Below are positions 8,460 to 17,461 of a DNA stretch of 64,000 nt, in pieces. The notes under the pieces were generated by a model, which searched no databases, was not told the origin of the DNA, and saw nothing but the letters and a program-made list of their open reading frames with translations. How positions within the stretch are numbered: the stretch's first letter is position 1; the number at the start of each line of letters is the position of its first letter. The stretch covers positions 417,588 to 481,587 of the forward strand of contig NZ_JAPDDS010000004.1 of assembly GCF_025950085.1 (NCBI RefSeq), read 5' to 3'. The translations under genes and the position numbers were made by a program. This DNA is from Luteolibacter flavescens (GTDB lineage Bacteria; Verrucomicrobiota; Verrucomicrobiia; Verrucomicrobiales; Akkermansiaceae).

Positions 8460-11400
8460 TTAGATTTCCTCGGGCTTCAGCCAGCAGAAGGAGACGAGCT
8501 CGATGCGGCGGCCGAAGGTTTGATTGACGGTGGAAGCAGGGGCGGAAGCGGTGGGGTCGGCGGGATCGACGTAGTCCGGGATGCGCTGGACTACGGCCTC
8601 GGCCCAGGCGCGGACCTTCGTGCCGCGGCCATCGGCGGCCTCGCCATACGTGCGGATGCGGAAGGTATCCCCGCGCACCACGAGCTGCGGTGCCAGCGGG
8701 GTGAGCAGGTCGGCCTGGTTCACGATGCCCGGCGCGCCGTCGGCGGTATTGCCGGTGCCGAGGTCGTAGGCGGTATCGAGCACGGCGTCATTGATGCCCG
8801 CGCGCTCGATCGCGGCCTGCAGCGCACCGCTGCGGGCGAGGTCCCCGCCACCCGGGCGACGGTTCACGAATTCGGCGAGCGACTGGAATGGGCCGCGCTC
8901 CTTCACCTCGGCCACGATTTCCTCGGCCAGCCTCTCGATCTGGTCGCCGGTCAGGCGGCGGTAGCCATTCCACTTCGCGTGGTCGCCATCCAGCCCGCCG
9001 CCCGCCGACTCGAAGTCACCGGCCGCGGCGTGCGAGTGGCGCAGCACCGGCAGGCCCTCGCCCTCGTGGGCCGTGCGGGTACCGCCCTCGATGATTGGCG
9101 CGGCGAGGCCGAAATTCGACGCCAGCACCGCCTGCCATGCGGACACGCTCGTGGAGTTCACATTGAAAGGCGCATCGATCAGTAGGTGCGGTGCGATCTC
9201 GCGGTAGCCGGACTCCGTGCCGGTGAGCTTTTCTAACAGCTCATTCTTGTCCGCGCTCCCGGCATAGGGGAGGAAGCGGCGGTTCGGCAGGTGCTTGCCC
9301 TCGGAGAAGAAGCCGCCGAGCAGGTCGCTGGCGGTGCGTGCATCGCTGCCGGGCAGGGCCGGGTGGTCCGCCGCGGAGGAGAGGAACCACGAGTCGAAGA
9401 GCGCGTTGTTCGCGAGGTAAGAGTGATCGAGGTAGGTGCGGTTCCCTGCGGATGAGCGCACGGCATCGCCACCGAGCAGCGGCGGAGCGAAGGAATTTGC
9501 GACCACCTGGGAGGTCAGCGGGAGCTGCCCGCCGGCATTCAGCGGCGCGTGGCGGAGCTGGGCCAGCGAGTGCGCCGGGGCCAGCGGCATGCTTGCGTAG
9601 GTGGCGAATTCCGATCCACTCTGCGCGTAGATACCGGGTCCGCCGTAGCCGCGGTTGCCGTCGTTGCTGATCTCGATGGTCGGGCTGTTCGGCGGCCAGT
9701 CGGTCATCACCTCCCACTTGAGCTCGTACTGGTGGTGGGAGAAGTCCTCGGTCTGGTCGATGCCGCCGGAGGCGTAGTGGTTCAGCGGGGCATTGTTGAT
9801 CCACGAGCGCGAGCCGAAGCGTGAGTCGCGCTCGGTCTTTTCCTGGAAGGTTGCGATGAGGAAGGGCTCCTTGAAGCGCAGCGCGTGGCGGGCCGGTGGC
9901 AGCCCGCCGGTGCTGCCCTTCGGGATCGAGGGATTCACCACGATGGTCGGCAGGTCTTCCTTCGGGAAATGCGGGAGCAGCTCTTCCTCGCGGTTGCCGT
10001 AGTCGAGCTCGATGCCGCCGAGCAGTCGCGAGACATTGCCGCCGCCGAGGTAGTATTTCAGGAAGCCGGTCACTTCCTTGCCGCCGGTTTCCTTGAAGTT
10101 GTCGATGCCCGCGCGCTCGGCCTTCACCTCGAGCTGGATGCGGTCGCCGCCCTTCACCGCCACGGTGCGGACGGCCTTGCCGTAGTCGGAGCCGGAGGTG
10201 GCACCGTTGTTGTTCACGAAGATGTTCTGCGTGGTCACGCCGCCCACCTCGGCATCGCTGGCATTCCCCGCGGGCGGGTGGAAGCCGGGGCGCAGCGTCA
10301 CGCCGGTGATGTTGTATTCGTGGTCGCCGTGGATCTTGTGGTTGTGCGCGGTGAAGACGACGTGCTCGCCGGGGGCCAGGATGCGCTCCTCGGCACCGTC
10401 CTCGGGCAGGATGTTCAGCCGGTAGTAGCGGGCCTCGCGGGTCTTGAAGTCTTCCACGGTGTGCGCGTTCGTCAGCTTCGTGTACTCGTTGTTGATGAGC
10501 TTGCCGTTCTTGTAGAGGCGGAAGGCGAGGGGGATGCGGTAGAAGTCGATGCGCGCGCCGGTGAAGCGCATCGGGACGTTGTAGGGATTCCACAGCGTGA
10601 TGACGGGATCGATGACGATCCATGTGATGTATTCGTCGCGCTGGTCCGCGGGCGTCGTCTTCGCGGTACCATTCGTCCGCATCGAGGAGAGCGTGTCGGC
10701 ATTGTATCCGAAGGCCACGCTGAAGACGAACTGCGCCTTCGCGATGACCGGGGCGAGCTGTTGCTCGGTGAAGGCCTTGTGCCGGAGGAGCTGAGATGCG
10801 GCGGTGGCGGAGGTGGGGCGCGCCGTCACGGAGCTGACCGTGGCGTCGATGGCCGGGGTGCTGCCGGTGAGGCGCGTGAAGGAGCGGTAGTGCGTGTGCA
10901 GCAGCGACCACGCGGGGTCGGGCGTCGGCAGGGGATTCGCGCCGGAGAAACGCGCGGGCGCGGCCACGAGCGGCGTGCCCTGGCCGGAGTAGAGGAAGCG
11001 CGTGGCGAAGTCCCCGGGCAGCGTGGCCGAGTCGAAGAGGCGCGAGAGATCCTGCTGCCAGCCGCCGTCCGCGGCATTCGTCAGCAGGCCGAGGCTGCCG
11101 GTGGTGAGGTCGTGGAAGCCGGCGTCCTTTTCCTCCACGCCGGTGAAGCGGAGCTGGCCCGTGGTCAGCAGCTTGGCCGGGTCGTTCTTCTCATCGGCGA
11201 GCGCCGTCCACTTCTCCACGGCAGCGAAGCCGGGGCGCGCGGCGGAACTACTACGGTCATAGGAGCCGGCGAAGGTCGCGGCTTCCTCCGCGTCGTCGTG
11301 GGGGAGGGAGATGGATGCCTTCTGCGCCTCGTCGAAGACAGCCCAGGCGAAGCGCTGGTCCTGCGACCCCTGGATGCCGACCAGGTCGGCCTTCACCTCG

Positions 11401-11861
11401 TCGGTCCCGCCGATGAGGCGCACGCTGTCCGCGGCGGGCTCCTCCGTCGCGTAGGATTCCTCGCCCGTCCGCCGCGGATCGGGCGAGGAAACCAGCCAAC
11501 CACGGAAACGGTCCGACTTCTCCTTCTGCCAATCCGGCGTGGTGCCCTCGCCCTTCCACTTCCACCCGTCCCACACGCCGGTGAGGTGCGGGCGCGGGCC
11601 TGTGCCGCGGATGGAGGCGGGGGCGGTCACGCGCTGGTCCGGTCCGGCACTCGCCTGCAGCTCACCGATGGCGAGCTGCAGCGCGAGGCGGGCATTCCCA
11701 CGGGCCTGCTGCAGCAGGGTCTCGTGCGAGGATGTCCGCAGGCCGACGGTGGACAGCGAGAGCAGGCCGACCGCCAGCACGAGCAGGAGCATGAGCAGCG
11801 ACATCGAGACGACGAGGGCGAAGCCCCGGTCGGCGGACGGTCTGGTGGAGCGCGAGGTCAT
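8460..11861 (-). CDS. Verru_Chthon cassette protein A-like, pilin-type N-terminus
   Basis: A 1133-residue protein with a type IV pilin-like N-terminus: basic residues, then RGFALVVSMSLLMLLLVLAV and GLLSLSTVGLRTS, then a helical stretch rich in small residues (ARLALQLAIGELQ). The large C-terminal region ends in KVRAWAEAVVQRIPDYVDP, as expected of Verru_Chthon cassette protein A, a family described only by its occurrence in Verrucomicrobia. In the known cassette it sits with pilin-like proteins B, C and D. No such genes are adjacent here; its neighbours are a LamG protein upstream and a secreted unknown plus a sulfatase downstream. The function is unknown; export or surface assembly is inferred from the N-terminus. 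Confidence 0.82.
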   Translation of the reverse strand: MTSRSTRPSADRGFALVVSMSLLMLLLVLAVGLLSLSTVGLRTSSHETLLQQARGNARLALQLAIGELQASAGPDQRVTAPASIRGTGPRPHLTGVWDGWKWKGEGTTPDWQKEKSDRFRGWLVSSPDPRRTGEESYATEEPAADSVRLIGGTDEVKADLVGIQGSQDQRFAWAVFDEAQKASISLPHDDAEEAATFAGSYDRSSSAARPGFAAVEKWTALADEKNDPAKLLTTGQLRFTGVEEKDAGFHDLTTGSLGLLTNAADGGWQQDLSRLFDSATLPGDFATRFLYSGQGTPLVAAPARFSGANPLPTPDPAWSLLHTHYRSFTRLTGSTPAIDATVSSVTARPTSATAASQLLRHKAFTEQQLAPVIAKAQFVFSVAFGYNADTLSSMRTNGTAKTTPADQRDEYITWIVIDPVITLWNPYNVPMRFTGARIDFYRIPLAFRLYKNGKLINNEYTKLTNAHTVEDFKTREARYYRLNILPEDGAEERILAPGEHVVFTAHNHKIHGDHEYNITGVTLRPGFHPPAGNASDAEVGGVTTQNIFVNNNGATSGSDYGKAVRTVAVKGGDRIQLEVKAERAGIDNFKETGGKEVTGFLKYYLGGGNVSRLLGGIELDYGNREEELLPHFPKEDLPTIVVNPSIPKGSTGGLPPARHALRFKEPFLIATFQEKTERDSRFGSRSWINNAPLNHYASGGIDQTEDFSHHQYELKWEVMTDWPPNSPTIEISNDGNRGYGGPGIYAQSGSEFATYASMPLAPAHSLAQLRHAPLNAGGQLPLTSQVVANSFAPPLLGGDAVRSSAGNRTYLDHSYLANNALFDSWFLSSAADHPALPGSDARTASDLLGGFFSEGKHLPNRRFLPYAGSADKNELLEKLTGTESGYREIAPHLLIDAPFNVNSTSVSAWQAVLASNFGLAAPIIEGGTRTAHEGEGLPVLRHSHAAAGDFESAGGGLDGDHAKWNGYRRLTGDQIERLAEEIVAEVKERGPFQSLAEFVNRRPGGGDLARSGALQAAIERAGINDAVLDTAYDLGTGNTADGAPGIVNQADLLTPLAPQLVVRGDTFRIRTYGEAADGRGTKVRAWAEAVVQRIPDYVDPADPTASAPASTVNQTFGRRIELVSFCWLKPEEI

Positions 11862-11907
11862 GTGCAGGGTCGGATCGGGAAGCAGGGACGAAGGCGTCAG
11901 GGGAGGA

Positions 11908-14900
11908 TCATGGGAGATCCTGGATGCGGAAGAAGCGGGCGGGCGTGGTGGCCGGCGTCACCGGGATGGTGGCCGTGCCCGCGCCGAGCGCGTCCGTGGT
12001 CACCGTGCCCAGGTCTTCATCGAAGGCGGACAGCGTGGCGGAGCCGCGCACGGCGTAGGCGGTGGAGGGTGCCCCGGTGAAGTGGATCACGAAATTCCCG
12101 CCCTGGATCGCGGACGATACCACGACCGGCGCGACTGCCGGCGTCTCGCCCACCGTGACGGTGATGGTCCGCGTGAAGGTGCCGCCGGGTCCGGTGAAGG
12201 TGATCGTGTAGGTGGTGGTGGCCGGGGGCGTCAGCGTGACCACCGCATTTCCATTCACCAGCGGCACGTTCCCGATGCCGTGGTCGATGCTCACGGAGGT
12301 GATGTCCGGGCCCACCTTGATGGTGAGGTCCGTCGATCCGCCGGGCGCGACGGTGGTGGCCGCGGTGTCGAGCTGGATGACGCCGGAGGTGCCGCTCCAC
12401 CAGGCGGCGCGGTGCGCGGCGATGCGGGAGTCCGTGGTGTCGCCGTCCGCATCGGGATCGTCGAGCAGCGTGTCGTAGATGACCACCTCGTCGATCTCGC
12501 CGCGCCATTGGTCCGCGGTGAGGGACTTGTGGATGCCGATGTTCCAGGCACCGCTCGTCGCTTCCAGGAGGAAGTTCGGATTGAAGGTGGTGCCGTCGGG
12601 ATTCAGCCCGTCCTTCGTGGAGCCCGCGAGCTCGCCGTCGATGTACCAGCGGATCTCGGTGTGCAGTGCGTCCACCACGACCACGAAGTGCGCCCAGGCC
12701 TCGGCGGCGAGTCCGGTGTCGCCGTCCTTCCGCTCGCCCTGGCCGAGGAAGGTGCGGGGCAGCCCGCTGTCCTCGGCGATGCCGAGCAGCACGCGACCGG
12801 TTCCATTCAGGTCCGACTGGCTGACCACCGCGCGGTTCAGCGTGCTGATGGCGGCGTCGCGACGGACCACGCTTTCGATGGTGAAGCCGGGGTCGAGCTG
12901 GCCGGGATTCAGATTGAAGGTGGTGATCACCCCGCCCGCCGCATTCAGCGTGATGGCACCGTCCACGCTGCCCGCCGTGCCGCTGACCACCGTGCCGGTG
13001 GGGCGGCCGTTGTGCGGTGCGCCATTGTCCGCGGAGTCCACGAAGATCTCGCTGCCCGCGGGTTCATTGAAGCGATACCATGCGACCGGCCCGGCCTGCC
13101 GCACGGCGGTGGAGAAGGCGGTCTCCGCATCCAGCGCGGTCTCCGCATTCGTGGTGCCGGTGGCGTTCACCGCGGAGAGCGTGAATTGCGTGGCGGCACC
13201 CGCTTCCACGTCGGCATATCCTTGGAGAGAAGAGGAAGCGTGCAGCTCGGTCGCGCCTGCCTTGATGGTGAGCGTGGTTGGATTCGGCGCTTCGCCCTCG
13301 GCCACCTTCCAGTGGACGCGCACTTGGCCGGGCGTGCCGAGCTTCGTCACTTCGAAGCCCTTCACGATGGGTGCCTGATATTGGCGGGCGGTGATGGCGA
13401 TGGTGCTGGTGGTGCTGCCGGAGGGGCCGGTGGCGGTCACCTGGTAGGTCGCGGTCGCCGGGGGATTCGCGGTGATGACCGCGTTGCCATTCACGATCGG
13501 GACGGTGCCGACGCCGTTGTCGATGGTCACGGAGGTGATGTCCGCGCCGACCTTGGCGATGAACTGCACGGGGTCGCCCGCATTGATGAGCGTCTTCGAG
13601 GCGCTGAAGTCGAGCAGGCCGGTCGTCTCGCTCCACCAGGCATTCCGGTGGGCGGCGATGCGGGAGTCGGAGAAGTCCGCGTCGGCATTCGGATCGTCCA
13701 GCAGGCGGTCATACACGGCCAGCTCGTCGATGTGGCCCTTCCAGTAGTTTCCGGTGAGGGCCTTGCCGATGCCGATGATCCACTCGCCGGTGGAGGACTC
13801 GACGGAGAAGTTCGGATTGAAGGTGGTGCCGTCGGGATTCAGGCCGTCCTTGCTGGAGCCCGCGAGCTCGCCGTCGATGTACCAGCGCACCTCGGTGTGG
13901 ATGCGGTCCACCACCACGGCCACGTGTGCCCACTGGTTGTCGTGGACCTTGCCGTCCGAGTGCTTTGCCTCGCCGCCGCCGATGTCGCTGATGAGCTTGC
14001 CATCCGCGGGGGAGGTGAGGAGGAGGCGGCCGTAGGTGCCGCGCTGGGCGAGCACCACGGGATTCGGCCCGATGATGCCGGGCTCGCGGCGGATGACTGC
14101 CTCCACGGTGAAGCCCGCGGTGACATTCGCCGGGTCGAGGATCGTATTCGAGATGATGCCGCTGCCGCCGTCGAAGTGCGCCGCGCCATCGACGAAGCCC
14201 GTGCTTCCCGTCACCGGTTGGCCGAAGACGCGGCCATTGTGCGGTGCGGCGTTTTCCGCGGAGTCGGCGATGAGCAGCGAGCCCGCCTGGTCATTGAAGC
14301 GGAACCACGCGACCGGCGAGTCCGCGCGCACCGCGGTGCCGAAGGCGGTGTCCGCCGCCACCGTCACGGTGTCCGTGGTGGTGCCGGTGGCATTCGTCGC
14401 GCTGAGGGTGAAGGTGGTCGCGCCGTTCACGTTCACGTCGGCGAAGTTCTCCAGCGTGGAGGGCGTGTGGACCACGGTGTCGCCTGCCCTGATGACGATA
14501 TTGGTGGCGGCGGCCGCACCGCCTTCCGTGACGCGCCAGTGGAAGCGCACCCTGCCGGACGAGGGCAGCGAGGTGGCCTCGAAGCCAAGTACGGCAGGCA
14601 CCGTAGCTACGGGCGGCGTGACCGACGAGGCATTCCAGAAGAGCGCGCGGCTCACCGTGCCGGTGAAGCTGAAGGCATTGTGGACGTCGAAGGGCGGGCC
14701 GAAGTTGTTCCCCGCGCTGTTTCCGGAGAGGCCGCCCGCGTTCGCCGCGGAGAGCGTCTTCACCGAGATCGTGTCGTTGCCGGACCAGTTCCCCGGCGTG
14801 CCGGAGATGGTGTGGGAGGAGAAGACGCTGGTGCCACCGTCCGGCTGCACGCTCAGCTCCAGCGTGCCCTGGTGATTCCACGAGGCGGAGAAGGAGTAGG

Positions 14901-15369
14901 CGGTGCCCGCGGTCAGCTTGCCGATGGGGCTCTGCACGGCGATGGCCGGGAGCGAGGTGTCATTGAGCGAGGCGGGCAGCGTCGCGTCCGTGGAGCTTTG
15001 CTTCGACAGCACGGTCGGCACGCCATCGATGAGGTAGAGGCCGAAGCCATTCGACGTGCCGCCGATCTCGATGAGCAGCACGGTGCGGGCGTCGGCGGGC
15101 ACCGCGCGGTCGAGGTCCGCGGCTGCGGGGGTGAAGGCGATGTTGAAGGTGAGGCCCTTCACGTGCTCCGGGTCATTCAGAGCCGGGATGCCGGATTGGC
15201 TGCCGGCGGTGCCGCCGTCATTCACGATGCCCTTCACATCGCTGTCGTAGAGGGCGGTGGCGGGGTCGAGGCCTACCAGGATGGCCGCCTCGGCCAGGCT
15301 GAAGCTGCTGCCGAGACCGGCGGCGAGGATGGCGAGGCGGAGGCTGCGGCGGGGATGGGAAAGATACAT
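11908..15369 (-). CDS. Large secreted LamG-domain protein with internal duplication
   Basis: This 1153-residue protein starts with a signal peptide (RRSLRLAILAAGLGSSFSLAEA). An unassigned domain covers residues 30-250. Two long repeats follow, about 260-665 and 669-1060, each made of an Ig-like stretch (VRFHWRVTEGG / VRVHWKVAEGE), a LamG/concanavalin domain (PVAWFRFND / PVAWYRFNE; EVRWYIDGELAGS / EIRWYIDGELAGS) and a PKD-like segment. No PEP-CTERM or other sorting signal is visible at the C-terminus (RFFRIQDLP). The gene is 46 bp upstream of Verru_Chthon A. A carbohydrate-binding or adhesive role is typical of such domains but is not shown by sequence. Confidence 0.85.
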   Translation of the reverse strand: MYLSHPRRSLRLAILAAGLGSSFSLAEAAILVGLDPATALYDSDVKGIVNDGGTAGSQSGIPALNDPEHVKGLTFNIAFTPAAADLDRAVPADARTVLLIEIGGTSNGFGLYLIDGVPTVLSKQSSTDATLPASLNDTSLPAIAVQSPIGKLTAGTAYSFSASWNHQGTLELSVQPDGGTSVFSSHTISGTPGNWSGNDTISVKTLSAANAGGLSGNSAGNNFGPPFDVHNAFSFTGTVSRALFWNASSVTPPVATVPAVLGFEATSLPSSGRVRFHWRVTEGGAAAATNIVIRAGDTVVHTPSTLENFADVNVNGATTFTLSATNATGTTTDTVTVAADTAFGTAVRADSPVAWFRFNDQAGSLLIADSAENAAPHNGRVFGQPVTGSTGFVDGAAHFDGGSGIISNTILDPANVTAGFTVEAVIRREPGIIGPNPVVLAQRGTYGRLLLTSPADGKLISDIGGGEAKHSDGKVHDNQWAHVAVVVDRIHTEVRWYIDGELAGSSKDGLNPDGTTFNPNFSVESSTGEWIIGIGKALTGNYWKGHIDELAVYDRLLDDPNADADFSDSRIAAHRNAWWSETTGLLDFSASKTLINAGDPVQFIAKVGADITSVTIDNGVGTVPIVNGNAVITANPPATATYQVTATGPSGSTTSTIAITARQYQAPIVKGFEVTKLGTPGQVRVHWKVAEGEAPNPTTLTIKAGATELHASSSLQGYADVEAGAATQFTLSAVNATGTTNAETALDAETAFSTAVRQAGPVAWYRFNEPAGSEIFVDSADNGAPHNGRPTGTVVSGTAGSVDGAITLNAAGGVITTFNLNPGQLDPGFTIESVVRRDAAISTLNRAVVSQSDLNGTGRVLLGIAEDSGLPRTFLGQGERKDGDTGLAAEAWAHFVVVVDALHTEIRWYIDGELAGSTKDGLNPDGTTFNPNFLLEATSGAWNIGIHKSLTADQWRGEIDEVVIYDTLLDDPDADGDTTDSRIAAHRAAWWSGTSGVIQLDTAATTVAPGGSTDLTIKVGPDITSVSIDHGIGNVPLVNGNAVVTLTPPATTTYTITFTGPGGTFTRTITVTVGETPAVAPVVVSSAIQGGNFVIHFTGAPSTAYAVRGSATLSAFDEDLGTVTTDALGAGTATIPVTPATTPARFFRIQDLP

Positions 15370-15401
15370 GAGTCTGCGGGTAGGTGGTCGGTCGGGGGAT
15401 T

Positions 15402-15569
15402 TCAGTGGTGCTTGCGGACGCGCTTGAGCGCCGGGACGGCATGGGGCGGAGGGCCCTGGCGGAGGCGGGTGAGCAGGTCATCCGGCCGTGCTCCGGCGAG
15501 GATCCGCGCGCTCAGCGAGCGCCGGGTGGCTTCGCCCGGAGTCATGAATTGAAGTTTGTAGAGCAGCAT
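15402..15569 (-). CDS. Possible small ORF (55 aa) ahead of the LamG operon
   Basis: A 55-codon frame begins MLLYKLQFMTPGEATRRSLS, continues with basic and hydrophobic segments (LLTRLRQG, ALKRVRKHH) and stops 32 bp before the LamG gene on the same strand. Its codons favour G or C at third positions, like the neighbouring genes. I recognise no family. It may be a real small protein or leader peptide of the operon, or chance in GC-rich DNA. Confidence 0.35.
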   Translation of the reverse strand: MLLYKLQFMTPGEATRRSLSARILAGARPDDLLTRLRQGPPPHAVPALKRVRKHH

Positions 15570-16396
15570 GATAAGGTATCGGTTTTGGCCAAAAAAAGGC
15601 CGCTTGGAGCGGGAGATGAGATCGGATCAGGTCAGGTCGGGATCAGGAGTGGATCCCGGGGTTTGTGGAGCAGCGGGGGAAGGGATGGCCTTCGCTCACT
15701 CGCTCGTTCAGTCGGTCAGCGGTCGGTGGACCACCACGGCGGGCTCGGGAGAACCCAAGACACCCGCGCCCGCCGTGGCTTTCGCACGATCAACGGACGA
15801 TGAAACCCAAAACACCGTCCGTTGGCCGCGAATCCATCCGGTGGAGCACCGGAAAACCGCGACGACGCCTAGCAACGGCAGCAACAACAAGCCGAGGTGG
15901 CCTCATCATGGGAGGCGGCGGCTCGCTTGGCGGCAGATGCTGTCGGGAAAAGTTTCATCGATCGTGCAGGAGAGTGGGTTGTTCCGATTCACCGCTGCGG
16001 TCGGGCTTTCATCCCGTCCCACGATCCGCGGTATCATGCCAACAAATGCTCCCCTGCTTGGGGTGGCGGTAATCGCTCGGCGGCCTCCTACCGGAAGCCC
16101 GCCTGCGGCTGACGGGCGGACTAATGCAGATAAGGAGGTGGGAGTTCAAGAAGTTTTTTCGGCGAAGTGGTTGCGGCCCCCTTTTGCCGCCTCGCGGCAG
16201 GGGATTCCACCGGTCACCCGTGGGGAATGGGGTACGGGGAAGCTGCCGCGACCCTTGGAATCACGTCGAAATGACGGTGGCGGGTCCGCTTTTTCCTCCC
16301 GCAGATCCTTCTACTCCCGGGCGAGTGGTGATTTCCTTATTGAAGTGGGGGATGGGAAGGTGGAATAAAGGGGTGGGAGATTCCGGAAAATCCGTC
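15570..16396. other. Long intergenic region with inverted repeats, no convincing gene
   Basis: About 830 bp between divergent transcription units. Open frames here do not look like proteins. Two perfect inverted repeats stand close together: 11 bp (15734-15744 with 15768-15778) and 9 bp (15791-15799 with 15816-15824). A short direct-repeat tract of atcagg/tcagg units lies near 15622-15648. It may hold divergent promoters or an unrecognised structured RNA. Confidence 0.4.
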
Positions 16397-16424
16397 TTGA
16401 CCACCCGCTTTTAATTCCTACCAT
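16397..16424 (+). promoter_or_regulatory. Candidate sigma-70 promoter of the Rrf2 gene
   Basis: TTGACC at 16397-16402 and TACCAT at 16419-16424 are separated by 16 bp and lie just ahead of the Rrf2 start at 16442. The -35 box matches five of six consensus bases, the -10 box four of six. Rrf2 regulators often control their own promoter. Confidence 0.4.
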
Positions 16425-16441
16425 TCGCTACACATTCGCCG

Positions 16442-17026
16442 ATGCACCTTTCCAAGAAAGCCGAGTATGCTCTGCGCGCCGCCATTCACCTCGGTATTGC
16501 CACCGAGATGGGATTGCCGGTCGTGTCCGGTGTCGAACTCGCCGACGCGAACCGGCTGCCGCTGAAATTCATCGAGCGCATCCTCCAGGAGCTGCGCGAG
16601 GCAGGCATCGTCGAAACGAAACGTGGCAAGATGGGCGGCTACGCGCTCGCCACCGCTGCGGACAAGATCCGCATCGGCGACCTGGTGCGCCTGATGGACG
16701 GCCGCCTGGCCCCGATCTGCTGCGCGAGCGAATACGCCTACCAGCGCTGCACCTGCCCGGATGAGGACCACTGCGGCCTGCGGATGCTCATGATCGACGT
16801 GCGGAACGCGATCGCGAATATCCTCGACCGCTACACCCTCGCGCAGGTCGTGGAGGTGACGCTGCGGAAGATGCGCCGCGATGGCATCGCGCCGCCCTTC
16901 TCCACCCACCCGAGCGCGAAGGGTGTCGCCACGCCCGCACGCGGCAAGGCGAACCCCGCGGACGGCTTCCTCCAAGGACTTTCCCAACTAGTGACCGCCC
17001 CGAGCGATGAGCACCAAAGCAAATGA
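16442..17026 (+). CDS. Rrf2 family transcriptional regulator with cysteine cluster
   Basis: The 194-residue protein has the Rrf2 winged helix at the N-terminus (HLSKKAEYALRAAIHLG, LPLKFIERILQELREAGIV, KRGKMGGYALA). A cysteine cluster follows: C93, C94, C103, C105 and C111. Rrf2 proteins with such cysteines (IscR, NsrR) carry Fe-S clusters, while CymR controls cysteine and sulfur metabolism. The start was chosen because MHLSKKAEYALRA is the canonical Rrf2 beginning. The next gene, YezD, overlaps it by 20 bp and the sulfate importer follows, so regulation of sulfate uptake by sulfur or Fe-S status is the likely role. No strong ribosome-binding site is visible. Confidence 0.92.
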   Translation: MHLSKKAEYALRAAIHLGIATEMGLPVVSGVELADANRLPLKFIERILQELREAGIVETKRGKMGGYALATAADKIRIGDLVRLMDGRLAPICCASEYAYQRCTCPDEDHCGLRMLMIDVRNAIANILDRYTLAQVVEVTLRKMRRDGIAPPFSTHPSAKGVATPARGKANPADGFLQGLSQLVTAPSDEHQSK

Positions 17027-17207
17027 ACGTCCGAAAACGGACCCTGCCCTGACAGCCGATTGGTTGGAAGTCGTGAGAAAGAAGGTCGAAGACCTGCGCT
17101 TCGGCTCCGTCCAGATCATCGTCCACGAAGGACGCGTGACCCAGGTCGAGAGCCTCGAGAAGACCCGCTTTCCCGCGAAGTCCGACGACCCCGGCTCCCT
17201 CTCCTGA
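17007..17207 (+). CDS. yezD: YezD family small protein (DUF2292)
   Basis: A 66-residue protein that matches the DUF2292/YezD pattern: WLEVVRKKVEDLRFGSVQI followed by IVHEGRVTQVESLEKTRF. Its start lies 20 bp inside the end of the Rrf2 gene, suggesting translational coupling. YezD-like proteins are often found beside sulfur-assimilation genes; their biochemical role is not established. The placement here, between an Rrf2 regulator and the sulfate importer, fits that association. Confidence 0.88.
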   Translation: MSTKANERPKTDPALTADWLEVVRKKVEDLRFGSVQIIVHEGRVTQVESLEKTRFPAKSDDPGSLS

Positions 17208-17461
17208 AGTAACATATCTTTTCTGACATCGCGGAGCTGCACAGCCCCGCTTCGATTTCCAGATTCAGAGACCTGACCGGACCACCGGAGGAGCTCGGCG
17301 AACGGACCCCAAAAACGGTGAGAGCGTCCCGATTCGCATCTCCGTCCCGTTCCCGCGTTTTCCACGGTGGTCTCTTTTTGCCTGCGCGGCAGCTCCCCGA
17401 GTCCCGCAACCCCTTACCAGGGGCACCGAGCCTCTCCACACCGGAGCCATTTCCCAAGACA
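17208..17461 (+). promoter_or_regulatory. 254-bp leader of the porin/sulfate operon with complementary segments
   Basis: No gene is visible. GAGACC at 17268-17273 and GACCACC at 17280-17286 can each pair with the single segment ggtggtctc at 17366-17374, which runs into TTTTT at 17375-17379. This alternative pairing is what an attenuator or riboswitch expression platform could look like. I could not match the region to the SAM-I core or to another known riboswitch consensus. Confidence 0.3.

Noticed and set aside
9885..15552. Very long plus-strand open frames opposite the Verru_Chthon A and LamG genes
   Set aside because: High GC leaves the antisense frames free of stops. The products are Arg/Ala/Gly-rich with no domain, while the minus strand encodes recognisable proteins.
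15568..16368. 266-codon frame in the intergenic region before Rrf2
   Set aside because: The product is low-complexity, Arg/Gly/Ser-rich and lacks a ribosome-binding site. Inverted repeats lie inside it.
17208..17461. SAM, SAH or cobalamin riboswitch in the porin leader
   Set aside because: None of the core motifs of these riboswitches could be aligned. Only unspecific complementary segments are present.
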